From: JBJENW01 sp051880395
GTDB lineage: Bacteria > Bacillota > Clostridia > Lachnospirales > Lachnospiraceae
Direction of reading: 5' to 3'
NCBI GenBank assembly: GCA_051880395.1
Contig: JBJENW010000201.1
Span: 1 to 56,348 of the forward strand
Length of the DNA: 56,348 bases
The stretch's first letter is position 1; each line of letters begins with the position of its first letter. Below, in pieces: positions 41,444-50,499 of the stretch. The position numbers were made by a program, and so were the translations under genes. The notes beneath the pieces were generated by a model. It was not told the origin of the DNA. It did no database searches and was given only the letters and a program-made list of their open reading frames with translations.

Positions 41444-44354
41444 GGCAATAAAAGAATTTTTCAGTCAAAACTTAAAATCCAGATTACTGATTGTTATTGC
41501 AATCATGGCTCTTTTCTCTGGAATTTTAATCTGCCGGCTGTTCAACCTGCAGATCATAAATGGTGAAGATTTCTTAAACAACTTTACTTTAAAAATAAAA
41601 AAAGAGATTACGATCAACAGTACCCGTGGAAATATTTTTGATGCAGACGGCAATGTTTTAGCATACAATGAGCTGGCGTATAATGTCAATATTGAAGACA
41701 ACGGAACATATCCGAATACCCGTGTGAAAAATCGGGAGTTAAATGCTGAGATTCAAAAAGTCTTAGATATTCTGGATAAAAATGGAGATTCTATTGATAA
41801 TGATTTCGGAGTCACCCTAAATGCGGATCACACGTATTCGTTTAATGTAGAGGGCAGTTCATTAAAACGCTTTTTAGCCGATGTGTATGGGAAAACCTCT
41901 TATTCAAAATTGATTTATGATGAAGAACTTGGTTATAATCCGGCAAATGCGTCAGCGGAACAAGTTATGCAGTATCTTTATGATCGTTATCAGATCTATT
42001 TATTTAAAAATGATAAAACAGCACAACAGGTATTACAATTATTTTACGATAAAAAGGATTTGAAAAAAACAGCGATTCGTAATATCGAGAATCAGTATCG
42101 GATTGCCGTGATTCGTTATAAGATTTCACAGAACGGTTATCAGAAATATATTGCGACAACCATTGCCTCCGATGTCAGTGAAGAGACGGTTGCCGTGATC
42201 AGTGAAAACCTGGATTCGTTGCAAGGGGTATCCATTGAAGATGATACTTCCCGTGCATATGTGGACAGCAAATATTTTTCTCATTTGATTGGCTATACCG
42301 GTACAATGTCGGATGCGGATTATCAGAAGTTGTCAAAAAAGAACAAAAACTATTCCCTGAATGATACGGTTGGAAAATCCGGAATTGAACAATATATGGA
42401 TGAAAAATTGCAAGGAACAAAAGGCTCTGAAACCGTATACGTGGATAATTTAGGAAAAGTAATCGAAACGACTTCCTATAAAGAAGCCAATCCGGGAAAT
42501 GATGTGTATCTTTCAATACGTAAAGATCTGCAGGAGGCTGTCTACGATCTGTTAGAACAGGAAATTGCCGGTATTGTTTATTCAAAAATTGAAAATATCA
42601 AAGAGTTTGATGCTAGTGAAGCGGCGTCTGCAGCGGATATCGTCATTCCGATTTATGACGTCTATTTTGCTCTGCTCAATAACAATGTCATTGACATTTC
42701 GCATTTTGCTGCAGAAGACGCATCGGAAAATGAGCGTGCTGTTTATCAGGCATTCCAGTCCAGCCAGCAGAATGCATTGACACAGGTTTCGAATGAGTTG
42801 AATTCTCAAGCTCCGACTTCGTTTGGAGAATTACCAAAAGAAACGCAGGCATACCTCAGCTACATCGCAACCATGCTGAGCAACCATCAGATTTTACTGA
42901 CTAACAAAATTGACGCAACCGATGAAAAATGTCAGGCTTGGAAGGCAGATGCGATCAGCCTTTCTGAGTATTTGAAGTATGCGATTGACAAGGATTGGAT
43001 TGATGTTACGCAGTTTGCATCAGATTCGAAATATTCGGATTCTTCTGAGGTCTATGAGCGATTAGTCGCTTATATTATGGACGAATTAAAAACAGATACA
43101 GATTTTTCCAAAAAAGTATACAAATATATGATAAAAAATGATACAATACAGGGAAGTCAGTTATGTTTGATCTTATTTGACCAAAATGTTTTAAAATCAG
43201 ATGCCGAGGCATATGCAGGACTTAGTAACGGTTCCATCAGTGCATTTACCTTTTTGAAGGATAAAATTAAAAACATTGAAATTACACCTGCACAGCTGGC
43301 ACTAGATCCGTGTACAGGTTCTTGTGTCATTACATCTGTGAAAACAGGAGAGACACTGGCTTGTGTAACCTATCCGGGATATGATAATAACCGACTTGCA
43401 AATAAAGTCGATTCGCAGTATTATAATTCTTTGCAGAAAGATTTATCATTGCCGTTATACAATTATGCGACACAGCAAAGAACCGCGCCGGGTTCCACAT
43501 TTAAACTGTTATCTGCAACAGCAGGACTTGCCGAAGGTGCAATTTCTACAACCGAAACAATTGATTGCGAAGGAAAATACACAAAAGTGGATAATGAACC
43601 AAAATGTTGGATTTATCCTTCTTCACATGGTAGTTTAAATGTTTCCGGTGCAATTCAGAATTCCTGTAACTATTTCTTCTATGAAGTGGGTTATAGATTG
43701 AGTACAGTGGGAAATACGTTTAGTGATCCTGCCGGTATCGAAAAAATCCAGAAATACGCGAAATTGTATGGATTGGGCGACAAAACAGGTATAGAGGTGG
43801 AAGAAAATACACCACAGATCGCGGATGAATATCCTGTCATGGCAGCAATCGGTCAGAGTAATAACAGTTACACCACCACAGAAATCGGACGATATGTAAA
43901 TGCAGTTGCAAACTCTGGTACCGTGTATAATCTGACACTGTTAAAAAAAGTCGATTCACCGGAAGGAAAAACGATTGAGACATATGCTCCAACCGTAAAA
44001 AATAAAATTGATGTGCTGAATGATCAGCAGTGGAATGCGATTCATGAAGGAATGGCAAAAGTTGTAGAGGATCTTGAATGCTTCAAAGGCTTTCAGATAA
44101 AAGTAGCGGGGAAAACCGGAACCGCGCAGCAGGTTTCGACGCGCCCAAACCATGCATTGTTTGTTGGATATGCTCCGTATGATAATCCAGAAATTGCAGT
44201 GGCTACCCGTATTGCGTATGGATATTCATCCCATAACGCAGCTGCGGCTACAAAAGAGATTCTATCTTATTATTTTAAGCAGGAATCAGAGAAAGATCTG
44301 TTAAACGGTATGGCAAACGATGTGGATTCTTCATCGAATTCCTTTACCGATTAA
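41436..44354 (+). CDS. Class B penicillin-binding protein (elongation transpeptidase) with large insertion
   Basis: Crosslinks peptidoglycan with RodA in cell elongation. One N-terminal membrane helix and a PBP-dimer region (STRGNIFDADGNVLAYNE) lead to the transpeptidase. Catalytic Ser in APGSTFKL is near residue 687, then SCNYFFYEVG and KTGTAQQ near 893. At 972 residues it is far longer than typical PBP2 (about 600-750). The extra part lies between LSIRKDLQEAVYDLLEQEIA (about 358-377) and LALDPCTGSCVITSVKTGE (from about 622), where most homologues have only some 15-25 residues. The start is GTG 41436 after AAAGGAG. A GTG at 41424 overlaps that ribosome site. Confidence 0.9.
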   Translation: MFKAIKEFFSQNLKSRLLIVIAIMALFSGILICRLFNLQIINGEDFLNNFTLKIKKEITINSTRGNIFDADGNVLAYNELAYNVNIEDNGTYPNTRVKNRELNAEIQKVLDILDKNGDSIDNDFGVTLNADHTYSFNVEGSSLKRFLADVYGKTSYSKLIYDEELGYNPANASAEQVMQYLYDRYQIYLFKNDKTAQQVLQLFYDKKDLKKTAIRNIENQYRIAVIRYKISQNGYQKYIATTIASDVSEETVAVISENLDSLQGVSIEDDTSRAYVDSKYFSHLIGYTGTMSDADYQKLSKKNKNYSLNDTVGKSGIEQYMDEKLQGTKGSETVYVDNLGKVIETTSYKEANPGNDVYLSIRKDLQEAVYDLLEQEIAGIVYSKIENIKEFDASEAASAADIVIPIYDVYFALLNNNVIDISHFAAEDASENERAVYQAFQSSQQNALTQVSNELNSQAPTSFGELPKETQAYLSYIATMLSNHQILLTNKIDATDEKCQAWKADAISLSEYLKYAIDKDWIDVTQFASDSKYSDSSEVYERLVAYIMDELKTDTDFSKKVYKYMIKNDTIQGSQLCLILFDQNVLKSDAEAYAGLSNGSISAFTFLKDKIKNIEITPAQLALDPCTGSCVITSVKTGETLACVTYPGYDNNRLANKVDSQYYNSLQKDLSLPLYNYATQQRTAPGSTFKLLSATAGLAEGAISTTETIDCEGKYTKVDNEPKCWIYPSSHGSLNVSGAIQNSCNYFFYEVGYRLSTVGNTFSDPAGIEKIQKYAKLYGLGDKTGIEVEENTPQIADEYPVMAAIGQSNNSYTTTEIGRYVNAVANSGTVYNLTLLKKVDSPEGKTIETYAPTVKNKIDVLNDQQWNAIHEGMAKVVEDLECFKGFQIKVAGKTGTAQQVSTRPNHALFVGYAPYDNPEIAVATRIAYGYSSHNAAAATKEILSYYFKQESEKDLLNGMANDVDSSSNSFTD

Positions 44355-44396
44355 GACAGACAGAAAGGATACGAAATTTTCAAAGGAGAGGAAGGA

Positions 44397-45095
44397 ATGG
44401 AGAAAATGTCACAACCTGTAATTTTAAAGAGCAATCGATATGGCATCAACCTGGTTTTGGATGATAAAACTCCTTTTTCGGAACTACTGACAGCAATTGT
44501 AGACAAATTTCAAGAGACGGAAAAGTTTTTTAAAGATGCGGATATGGCAATATCCTTTGATGGACGAGCATTAACACCGGAAGAAGAATATACGATTGTC
44601 GATACAATCACAAAAAATACCAGTGTGCATATTTTGTGTATCCTTGATAATGATAAGTCAAAAGAACAAATGATGAAAAACGAAATCGAAGAATATCTGG
44701 ATCGCCAGTCCGAAAATACCGGTCAGTTTTTCAGAGGCACACTTCGTTCGGGTCAAGTAATGGAATCCGCATCCAGTTTAGTGATCATTGGAGATGTGAA
44801 TCCAGGGGCAAGAGTAATCGCAAGCGGAAATATAGTTGTGCTTGGCGATTTGAAAGGATATGCCTTTGCCGGGGCAAATGGTGATGAGCATTCTTTTGTG
44901 GCTGCTTTGAATATGGATCCGATGCAAATTCGGATCGGCAGTGCCATAGGACGCTGCGCAGATAAAAGCGTGAAATCGTTTAAACCTTTGCGCAAGCGGG
45001 AAAAAGTGCAGGCAACGGAGCCACAGGTAGCTCGTGTGATCAATGGAAATATCAGTATCGAGCCAATCACCAAAGGATTATTAAATAATATATAG
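44397..45095 (+). CDS. minC: Septum site-determining protein MinC
   Basis: Blocks FtsZ ring assembly away from midcell when recruited by MinD. The 232 residues comprise an N-terminal FtsZ-inhibitory domain (about 1-105) and a C-terminal beta-helix (about 112-215). The beta-helix has the diagnostic TLRSGQVMESASSLVIIGDV, NPGARVIASGNIVVLGDLKG, and AFAGANGDEHSFVAALNM. GGAGAGGAAGGA precedes the ATG at 44397. An ATG at 44406 is also possible. Confidence 0.94.
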   Translation: MEKMSQPVILKSNRYGINLVLDDKTPFSELLTAIVDKFQETEKFFKDADMAISFDGRALTPEEEYTIVDTITKNTSVHILCILDNDKSKEQMMKNEIEEYLDRQSENTGQFFRGTLRSGQVMESASSLVIIGDVNPGARVIASGNIVVLGDLKGYAFAGANGDEHSFVAALNMDPMQIRIGSAIGRCADKSVKSFKPLRKREKVQATEPQVARVINGNISIEPITKGLLNNI

Positions 45096-45114
45096 ACTAG
45101 GAGGAACATAAGGG

Positions 45115-45909
45115 ATGAGTGAAGTAATTGTTGTAACATCAGGAAAGGGCGGCGTTGGAAAGACAACTACGACAGCAAATGTGGGGACAGGGCTTGCGCA
45201 GTTAAATAAAAAAGTAATATTGATCGATACAGATATCGGATTACGGAATCTGGATGTCGTTATGGGATTAGAAAATCGTATCGTATACAATCTTGTAGAT
45301 GTCGTGGAAGGAAATTGTCGGGTAAAACAAGCGATGATCAAGGATAAAAAATATCCAAATCTCTTCCTGCTTCCATCTGCACAAACACGTGATAAGACAG
45401 CTGTTTCACCAGAGCAGATGCAAAAATTGATTGAAGAATTACGTCAGGATGATTTCGATTATATTATCTTAGATTGTCCGGCCGGAATTGAGCAGGGATT
45501 TAAAAATGCGATTGCCGGTGCAGATCGCGCACTTGTTGTAACCACGCCAGAGGTTTCAGCGATTCGAGATGCGGACCGCATTATCGGTTTGTTGGAAGCA
45601 AACGATATTAAACAGACAGATTTAATTGTCAATCGTCTTCGAATCGATATGGTAAAACGTGGAGATATGATGTCTACAAACGATGTCACAGACATCTTGG
45701 CAATCAATCTGATCGGTGTTGTACCAGATGATGAACAAATCGTTATTGCAACTAATCAGGGAGAACCTCTTGTAGGAACAAGTTCTCTTGCCGGAAAAGC
45801 ATATATGAACATTTGTCACCGTATTCTTGGCGAAGAGGTTCCGTTTATGGATCTGACACAAAAAACAGGTATTTTTCAGAAACTTGCCGGTCTTTTCAAG
45901 AAAAACTAG
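45115..45909 (+). CDS. minD: Septum site-determining protein MinD
   Basis: A membrane-cycling ATPase that carries MinC and oscillates with MinE. The 264 residues have the deviant Walker A GKGGVGKTT (10-18), DTDIGLRNLDVVMGLENR, the DYIILDCPAGIEQGF Walker B, and VNRLRIDMVKRGDMMS. The C-terminal amphipathic helix (GIFQKLAGLFKKN) is the membrane-targeting sequence. TAGGAGGAAC precedes the ATG. Confidence 0.97.
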   Translation: MSEVIVVTSGKGGVGKTTTTANVGTGLAQLNKKVILIDTDIGLRNLDVVMGLENRIVYNLVDVVEGNCRVKQAMIKDKKYPNLFLLPSAQTRDKTAVSPEQMQKLIEELRQDDFDYIILDCPAGIEQGFKNAIAGADRALVVTTPEVSAIRDADRIIGLLEANDIKQTDLIVNRLRIDMVKRGDMMSTNDVTDILAINLIGVVPDDEQIVIATNQGEPLVGTSSLAGKAYMNICHRILGEEVPFMDLTQKTGIFQKLAGLFKKN

Positions 45910-45920
45910 GGGGTAACAGC

Positions 45921-46199
45921 ATGGGTGTAATGGAATTTTTTCGAAGAAAGAATTCCGGCGAAACAGCAAAAGACAGATTAAAACTGGTTTTGATTTCTGA
46001 TCGGGCAAATTGTTCGCCGGAAGTAATGGAACGAATAAAAAATGATATCATTCAAGTGATATCAAAGTATATGGAAGTAGATAAAGAAGGATTAGACATT
46101 CAGATTACCCAGTCGGAAATCGATGGCGAATCCGGCGCAACTGGTCCGGCTTTATTTGCAAATATTCCGATTAAAGATATGAGACATTCAGGAAAATAA
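45921..46199 (+). CDS. minE: Cell division topological specificity factor MinE
   Basis: Stimulates MinD ATPase and sets up the Min oscillation, in contrast to Bacillus, which uses DivIVA/MinJ. The 92 residues start with the membrane-binding helix MGVMEFFRRKNSG, then the MinD-contact region AKDRLKLVLISDRANCSPEVM and the dimer domain. The frame is open upstream to 45813 inside minD, but TAGGGGGT precedes the ATG at 45921. That start gives the family N-terminus. Confidence 0.95.
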   Translation: MGVMEFFRRKNSGETAKDRLKLVLISDRANCSPEVMERIKNDIIQVISKYMEVDKEGLDIQITQSEIDGESGATGPALFANIPIKDMRHSGK

Positions 46200-46224
46200 G
46201 CAGTTTTCTGCTTTGGGTAGGTAT

Positions 46225-47349
46225 ATGTTAAAACAATATCATTTAAAAAATTATAGATTTGGATTAATTTTTACAGTCATTGCACTTTCTATCATCGGAA
46301 TTCTGATTATAGGAAGTGCGAAAGAATCCGTGCAGCGAATGCAGGTGTATGGATTGATTCTGGGATTGATCATTATGGTAGTGGTATCTCTTATAGATTA
46401 TTCCTTTATCTTGCGTTTCAGCTGGATTCTTTACTTTTTAAACCTTATTTTGCTTGTCAGTGTAAAACTTTTTGGTGATGCGGCCGGTGGAGCTGTACGT
46501 TGGATTTCTTTTGGCGGAGTCCGTTTCCAGCCATCTGAACTTGCAAAAATAATTTTAATCTTATTTTTTGCGGCATTCTTTTCGAAATATAAAGAGGAGT
46601 TGAATACCTTTCAGATACTGGCAGCAACAGCTGTGCTGATGTTGGTTCCTTTGGTGCTGATTTTGATTGAACCGGATCTTTCTACAACAATTGTGACAGC
46701 AATGGTATGTATCACTCTGTTATTTGTAGCAGGTTTGAGTTATAAAATTATTGGCGTCGTTTTAGCGATATTTATTCCTGTATTTGCAATTGCCAGTTTT
46801 GCCATCTTAAATTATGGAGATTCTCTGGTAGAAAAATTTTACCAGCTCAGACGTATTATGGCATGGCTGCACCCAGAAGATTATCCGGATCTCGCTTTGC
46901 AGCAGCAAAACTCTGTTATGGCAATCGGATCTGGTCAGCTGATTGGAAAGGGATTAAATAATAACGTTGTTTCTTCTGTAAAAAACGGGAACTTTATTCT
47001 GGAGCCGCAGACAGATTTTATCTTTGCAGTCGCCGGAGAAGAGCTTGGATTTGTCGGAAGTGTTGCAATTGTGATTCTTTTATTTTTAATCGCTTTACAA
47101 TGTATTCTGATTGGCCGAAGAGCAAAAGATCTTGCGGGAAGAATTATCTGCTGTGGTGTCGCATCGGTAATCAGCTACCAGGGATTTGTTAATATTTGCG
47201 TAGCAACGAATTTATTCCCAAATACAGGCTTGACGCTTCCGTTTGTCAGTTATGGATTGACCTCTTTGATCAGTTTATTTATCGGAATCGGGCTTGTATT
47301 AAACGTCGGGCTTCAGCAATCAAAATATGGAGGAGGAATATTAGAATGA
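46225..47349 (+). CDS. rodA: SEDS peptidoglycan polymerase RodA
   Basis: A 374-residue glycosyltransferase of the SEDS family that polymerises lipid II together with the class B PBP encoded upstream. About ten membrane segments are visible. Conserved elements are GAVRWISFGGVRFQPSELAKI, LIEPDLSTTIV, the QTDFIFAVAGEELGFVGS loop, and NTGLTLPFVSYGLTSLIS. RodA rather than FtsW is chosen because of the mre/min context, not a sequence mark. ATG 46225 is preferred over TTG 46213. The stop overlaps the mgsA ATG (ATGA). Confidence 0.9.
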   Translation: MLKQYHLKNYRFGLIFTVIALSIIGILIIGSAKESVQRMQVYGLILGLIIMVVVSLIDYSFILRFSWILYFLNLILLVSVKLFGDAAGGAVRWISFGGVRFQPSELAKIILILFFAAFFSKYKEELNTFQILAATAVLMLVPLVLILIEPDLSTTIVTAMVCITLLFVAGLSYKIIGVVLAIFIPVFAIASFAILNYGDSLVEKFYQLRRIMAWLHPEDYPDLALQQQNSVMAIGSGQLIGKGLNNNVVSSVKNGNFILEPQTDFIFAVAGEELGFVGSVAIVILLFLIALQCILIGRRAKDLAGRIICCGVASVISYQGFVNICVATNLFPNTGLTLPFVSYGLTSLISLFIGIGLVLNVGLQQSKYGGGILE

Positions 47350-47741
47350 ACATTGGATTAATTGCACATGATTCCAAAAAGAAACTGATGCAGAATTTTT
47401 GTATCGCCTATCGTGGTATTTTATGCAAAAATGAATTATATGCAACCGGAACGACCGGTCGTTTGATCGAAGAGGTTGCAAATTTAACTGTACACAAATA
47501 TTTAGCCGGACACCTTGGCGGTGCCCAGCAGCTCGGTGCTCAGATTGAACACAATCAGATTGACCTTGTAATTTTTTTGCGTGATCCGCTGACACCAAAA
47601 TCACATGAACCGGATGTAAACAGTGTTGTTCGCTTATGCGACACACATAATATCCCGTTAGCGACAAACCTTGCAACAGCAGAATTACTGATCAAGTCTT
47701 TGGACAGAGGAGATTTAGAGTGGCGTGAGATGTATAAATAA
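47346..47741 (+). CDS. mgsA: Methylglyoxal synthase
   Basis: Converts dihydroxyacetone phosphate to methylglyoxal and phosphate, a bypass that frees phosphate when glycolytic intermediates pile up. The 131 residues show IGLIAHDSKKKLM, YATGTTGRLI, GHLGGAQQLGAQI, FLRDPLTPKSHEPD, and PLATNLATAELL. The catalytic Asp lies in LRDPL, and phosphate contacts are in GTTG. Longer frames upstream run inside rodA. The GTG of the next gene lies within its last codons. Confidence 0.95.
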   Translation: MNIGLIAHDSKKKLMQNFCIAYRGILCKNELYATGTTGRLIEEVANLTVHKYLAGHLGGAQQLGAQIEHNQIDLVIFLRDPLTPKSHEPDVNSVVRLCDTHNIPLATNLATAELLIKSLDRGDLEWREMYK

Positions 47742-48747
47742 ATATTGGAAAATTTTTTGCATCTGCATCTTGCTTTTTGCGGTACTGACCGGATGTAAAA
47801 ATAAAACAGAAATAACGTTAAACCGACCTTATTCCGTTGTAAATACAATGGAGCTTTTGTCTGCATCTCAAAATAAAGATCAGACCATAACAGCAAAGAA
47901 TCAATCGCAGGATCAGGCATTATCATTTGCTTCAAAAAATCTTTGTGTTGCCGCAGATGAAAATACGCCGGATGATCCGTCATTTGATACTTCAACTGCT
48001 GAGGTTGTAGGTATCATGGATACTGGAACCAAACAAATTTTATATCAAAAAAATATTTTTCAAAAAATGTACCCTGCAAGTACAACAAAAATTATGACGG
48101 CTTATCTGGCCATCAAATATGGGAAATTAGATGATCTTGTCACTGTCAAAGATGATGTATTGACAATTCCTGGCGATGCATCAAAGTGTTATCTGAAACC
48201 AGGTGACACTTTAACATTAGAGCAATTACTCTATGGGCTGATGCTTAAAAGTGGAAATGATGCTGCACTTGCAATTGCGGATCATATTTCTGGCGATGTT
48301 GCATCTTTTGTAGATTTGATGAATAAAGAAGCGAAAACGATAGGCGCGACACACACGCATTTTGTAAATCCTCATGGGTTGCATGACGAGGAGCATTATA
48401 CAACCGCTTACGATCTCTATTTGATGTTTCAAACAGCGCTACAGCAAGAAGAATTTTGCAAGTTGATCCAAACCTCTGAGTATGAGACTCAGTATACAGA
48501 TGCACAGCAAAAATCTATTACAGCACAGTGGTCGAGTACGAATCGATTTTTAACCGGTGAAACACCGATTCCGGAAGGAATAAAAGTTCTTGGAGGAAAG
48601 ACCGGAACAACAGATGTTGCCGGACACTGTGATATTTTGTACAGCCAAAATGTAGATGGTTCTTATCGCATATCAGTAGTTATGAAGGCAGATACAAAAG
48701 ATAATATGTACAATCTGCTGTCGCAAATGCTTACGAAAACTGAATAA
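47725..48747 (+). CDS. Lipoprotein-type D-alanyl-D-alanine carboxypeptidase
   Basis: A serine-type D,D-carboxypeptidase (PBP5/DacF family) that trims the terminal D-Ala of stem peptides outside the membrane. The catalytic set is complete: Ser119-X-X-Lys122 in YPASTTKIM, SGN (176-178) in LMLKSGNDAA, and KTGT (292-295). The N-terminus has a lipobox LTGC with Cys24, so it should be lipid-anchored. The 340-residue length leaves out the usual C-terminal beta domain and amphipathic anchor. The GTG start overlaps mgsA by 17 nt. AGAGGAG is 13 nt upstream, rather far. Confidence 0.88.
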   Translation: MRCINKYWKIFCICILLFAVLTGCKNKTEITLNRPYSVVNTMELLSASQNKDQTITAKNQSQDQALSFASKNLCVAADENTPDDPSFDTSTAEVVGIMDTGTKQILYQKNIFQKMYPASTTKIMTAYLAIKYGKLDDLVTVKDDVLTIPGDASKCYLKPGDTLTLEQLLYGLMLKSGNDAALAIADHISGDVASFVDLMNKEAKTIGATHTHFVNPHGLHDEEHYTTAYDLYLMFQTALQQEEFCKLIQTSEYETQYTDAQQKSITAQWSSTNRFLTGETPIPEGIKVLGGKTGTTDVAGHCDILYSQNVDGSYRISVVMKADTKDNMYNLLSQMLTKTE

Positions 48748-48775
48748 GCAGTTCAAAACAGCCTGCTTATTCAGT
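48739..48775. terminator. Bidirectional terminator between convergent genes
   Basis: ACTGAATAAGCA (48739-48750), which contains the upstream stop codon, pairs perfectly with 48764-48775 around a 13-nt loop. CTTCTT follows on the plus strand and TTTTCGT on the minus strand. Confidence 0.65.
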
Positions 48776-48787
48776 CTTCTTGTGAAA

Positions 48788-49003
48788 TTAGGATAAACTT
48801 TCCATTCCACGGATTCGTCCATACATGCTGAGCAGGTACAAACCACTGATGCCAATGATTGCATAGATCAATCGGCTGAGCCAGGACATATTGCCACATA
48901 GCAGGGCAACTAAATCTAACTGGAAAAAACCGATGAGCCCCCAGTTGATGGCACCGATAATAACAAATGTGAGTAACGTGTAATCCAGTGCATTTGAATT
49001 CAT
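48788..49003 (-). CDS. DUF378 small membrane protein
   Basis: A 71-residue protein with two membrane segments joined by a short loop. It carries the DUF378 pattern TFVIIGAINWGLIGFFQLDLVALL (part: IIGAINWGLIGFFQLDLV) and RLIYAIIGISGLYLL. The function is unknown. AAAGGAGG lies before the ATG on the minus strand. It is one of only three minus-strand genes in the window and converges on the carboxypeptidase gene. Confidence 0.88.
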   Translation of the reverse strand: MNSNALDYTLLTFVIIGAINWGLIGFFQLDLVALLCGNMSWLSRLIYAIIGISGLYLLSMYGRIRGMESLS

Positions 49004-49105
49004 GTTCTGCCTCCTTTCAGCAATAGTATCTGCAATGGAAAGAAAAATATGCAGGGTTTTTCGAATACATCATGGATTTTATCTGCTTTGAAACGGAGGG
49101 GAAAA

Positions 49106-50485
49106 ATGGCAAAAAATAAAAAAATAGTCAAATATAAAAAGAGTCAGACAGCAAATATGGGAGTGATTATTTTTTCCGTCATCTTCCTCTATATGTGTTA
49201 TAATTTATTTCAGTATTTTACACAATCACATGTATCTGTATATGAAGTACAGATGGGTGAAATCTCACAGGATACCATTTATACCGGATTAGTGATCCGG
49301 GACGAAGCCGTTTATACGACAGATTCCAGTGGTTACATTAATTATTATCGAAAAGATTCTTCGAAAGTCAGTACCTCCTCCGTTGTATATACAATTGATA
49401 CAAATGGGGATGTGGCACAAAAAATCACAAGAGCCGACAGTGATGGATCTCTTTTAAAAAATGAAACCTTGAAAAATGTGGAAAATTCTGTAAATACATA
49501 TGTAACGGATTACAATGATATGTCTTTTTATAGTGTCTATAATTTTAAGACAGGTATAAACGCAAAAGTGAAGGAAAATGTGAGTCTTGCTGCACTGGAT
49601 AGTCTTTCTGATGCAATTGCGTATGCACAGAATTCGCATACATTTTCGACTCATTATCCGGACCAGCCAGGGATTATTACGTACTATACAGACGGTTATG
49701 AATCTGTTACTTTGGACAATTTTCAAAAAGATCAGTTTCAGGAAGCTGCGTATTCCAAAAATGACCTGCGAAAACGCGATAAAGTAGAGGCAGGAGATTC
49801 TGTATATAAACTTCTGATCAATGAGGATTGGTCGGTAGTCATTCCCATTGATCAATCAACTGCAAAACAACTAAAAGATACGACTGTGATTCAAACAAAG
49901 TTTTTAAAAGATAATAGTACTTTATGGGCGAATAGTGAAATAATAAAACGGGACGGCCGTCAATATCTTGTATTAAAATACCGTTCCGGAATGGTACGAT
50001 TTGCAAATGACCGCTTTTTACGCATTGAACTCCAACTGGAGCAGACAAAAGGCTTAAAGATTCCAAATTCATCGATCATTCAAAAAATATTTTACAAAGT
50101 ACCTGAACAGTATTTTTATCGGGACGAAGAAACTGGTTCCATTGGCGTTATGGTACAAGATAAAAAATCCGGAAGTCCGGCATTTTTGGCTGCAACAAAA
50201 TATACCATCGGGAAAAAATGTTTTATCGAAGAGCCTGAAATTTGTGCCGGTGATATTCTTATAGATCCGGAGGATTCCAACAATCAATATGTCCTCGGGG
50301 CTTCCAAAAAATTGAAAGGTGTGTATAATATAAACAAAGGATACGCAATTTTCCGTTTGATCGATATTCTTTATCAAAATGAAGAATATTCCATTGTACA
50401 GACCGGTACATCAAACGGAGTTGCTGTTTATGATCACATCGCCCTGGATGGAGGCAGTATCCATGAAGGAGAGTTAATTCATTAA
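49106..50485 (+). CDS. HlyD-like single-pass membrane protein
   Basis: A 459-residue protein with a short basic cytoplasmic N-terminus (AKNKKIVKYKKSQTA), one membrane segment (about 18-37), and a long extracellular part with lipoyl/HlyD-like beta strands. The opening MGEISQDTIYTGLVIRDEAV is typical of membrane-fusion-type adaptors. No exporter gene is adjacent. Genes of this kind lie next to yggS-sepF in many Clostridia, so a role in envelope or division is possible, but this is inference. The ATG at 49106 follows GGAGGG. The frame is open to 49049 without a ribosome site. Confidence 0.75.
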   Translation: MAKNKKIVKYKKSQTANMGVIIFSVIFLYMCYNLFQYFTQSHVSVYEVQMGEISQDTIYTGLVIRDEAVYTTDSSGYINYYRKDSSKVSTSSVVYTIDTNGDVAQKITRADSDGSLLKNETLKNVENSVNTYVTDYNDMSFYSVYNFKTGINAKVKENVSLAALDSLSDAIAYAQNSHTFSTHYPDQPGIITYYTDGYESVTLDNFQKDQFQEAAYSKNDLRKRDKVEAGDSVYKLLINEDWSVVIPIDQSTAKQLKDTTVIQTKFLKDNSTLWANSEIIKRDGRQYLVLKYRSGMVRFANDRFLRIELQLEQTKGLKIPNSSIIQKIFYKVPEQYFYRDEETGSIGVMVQDKKSGSPAFLAATKYTIGKKCFIEEPEICAGDILIDPEDSNNQYVLGASKKLKGVYNINKGYAIFRLIDILYQNEEYSIVQTGTSNGVAVYDHIALDGGSIHEGELIH

Positions 50486-50499
50486 AGGAGAAATGTATT

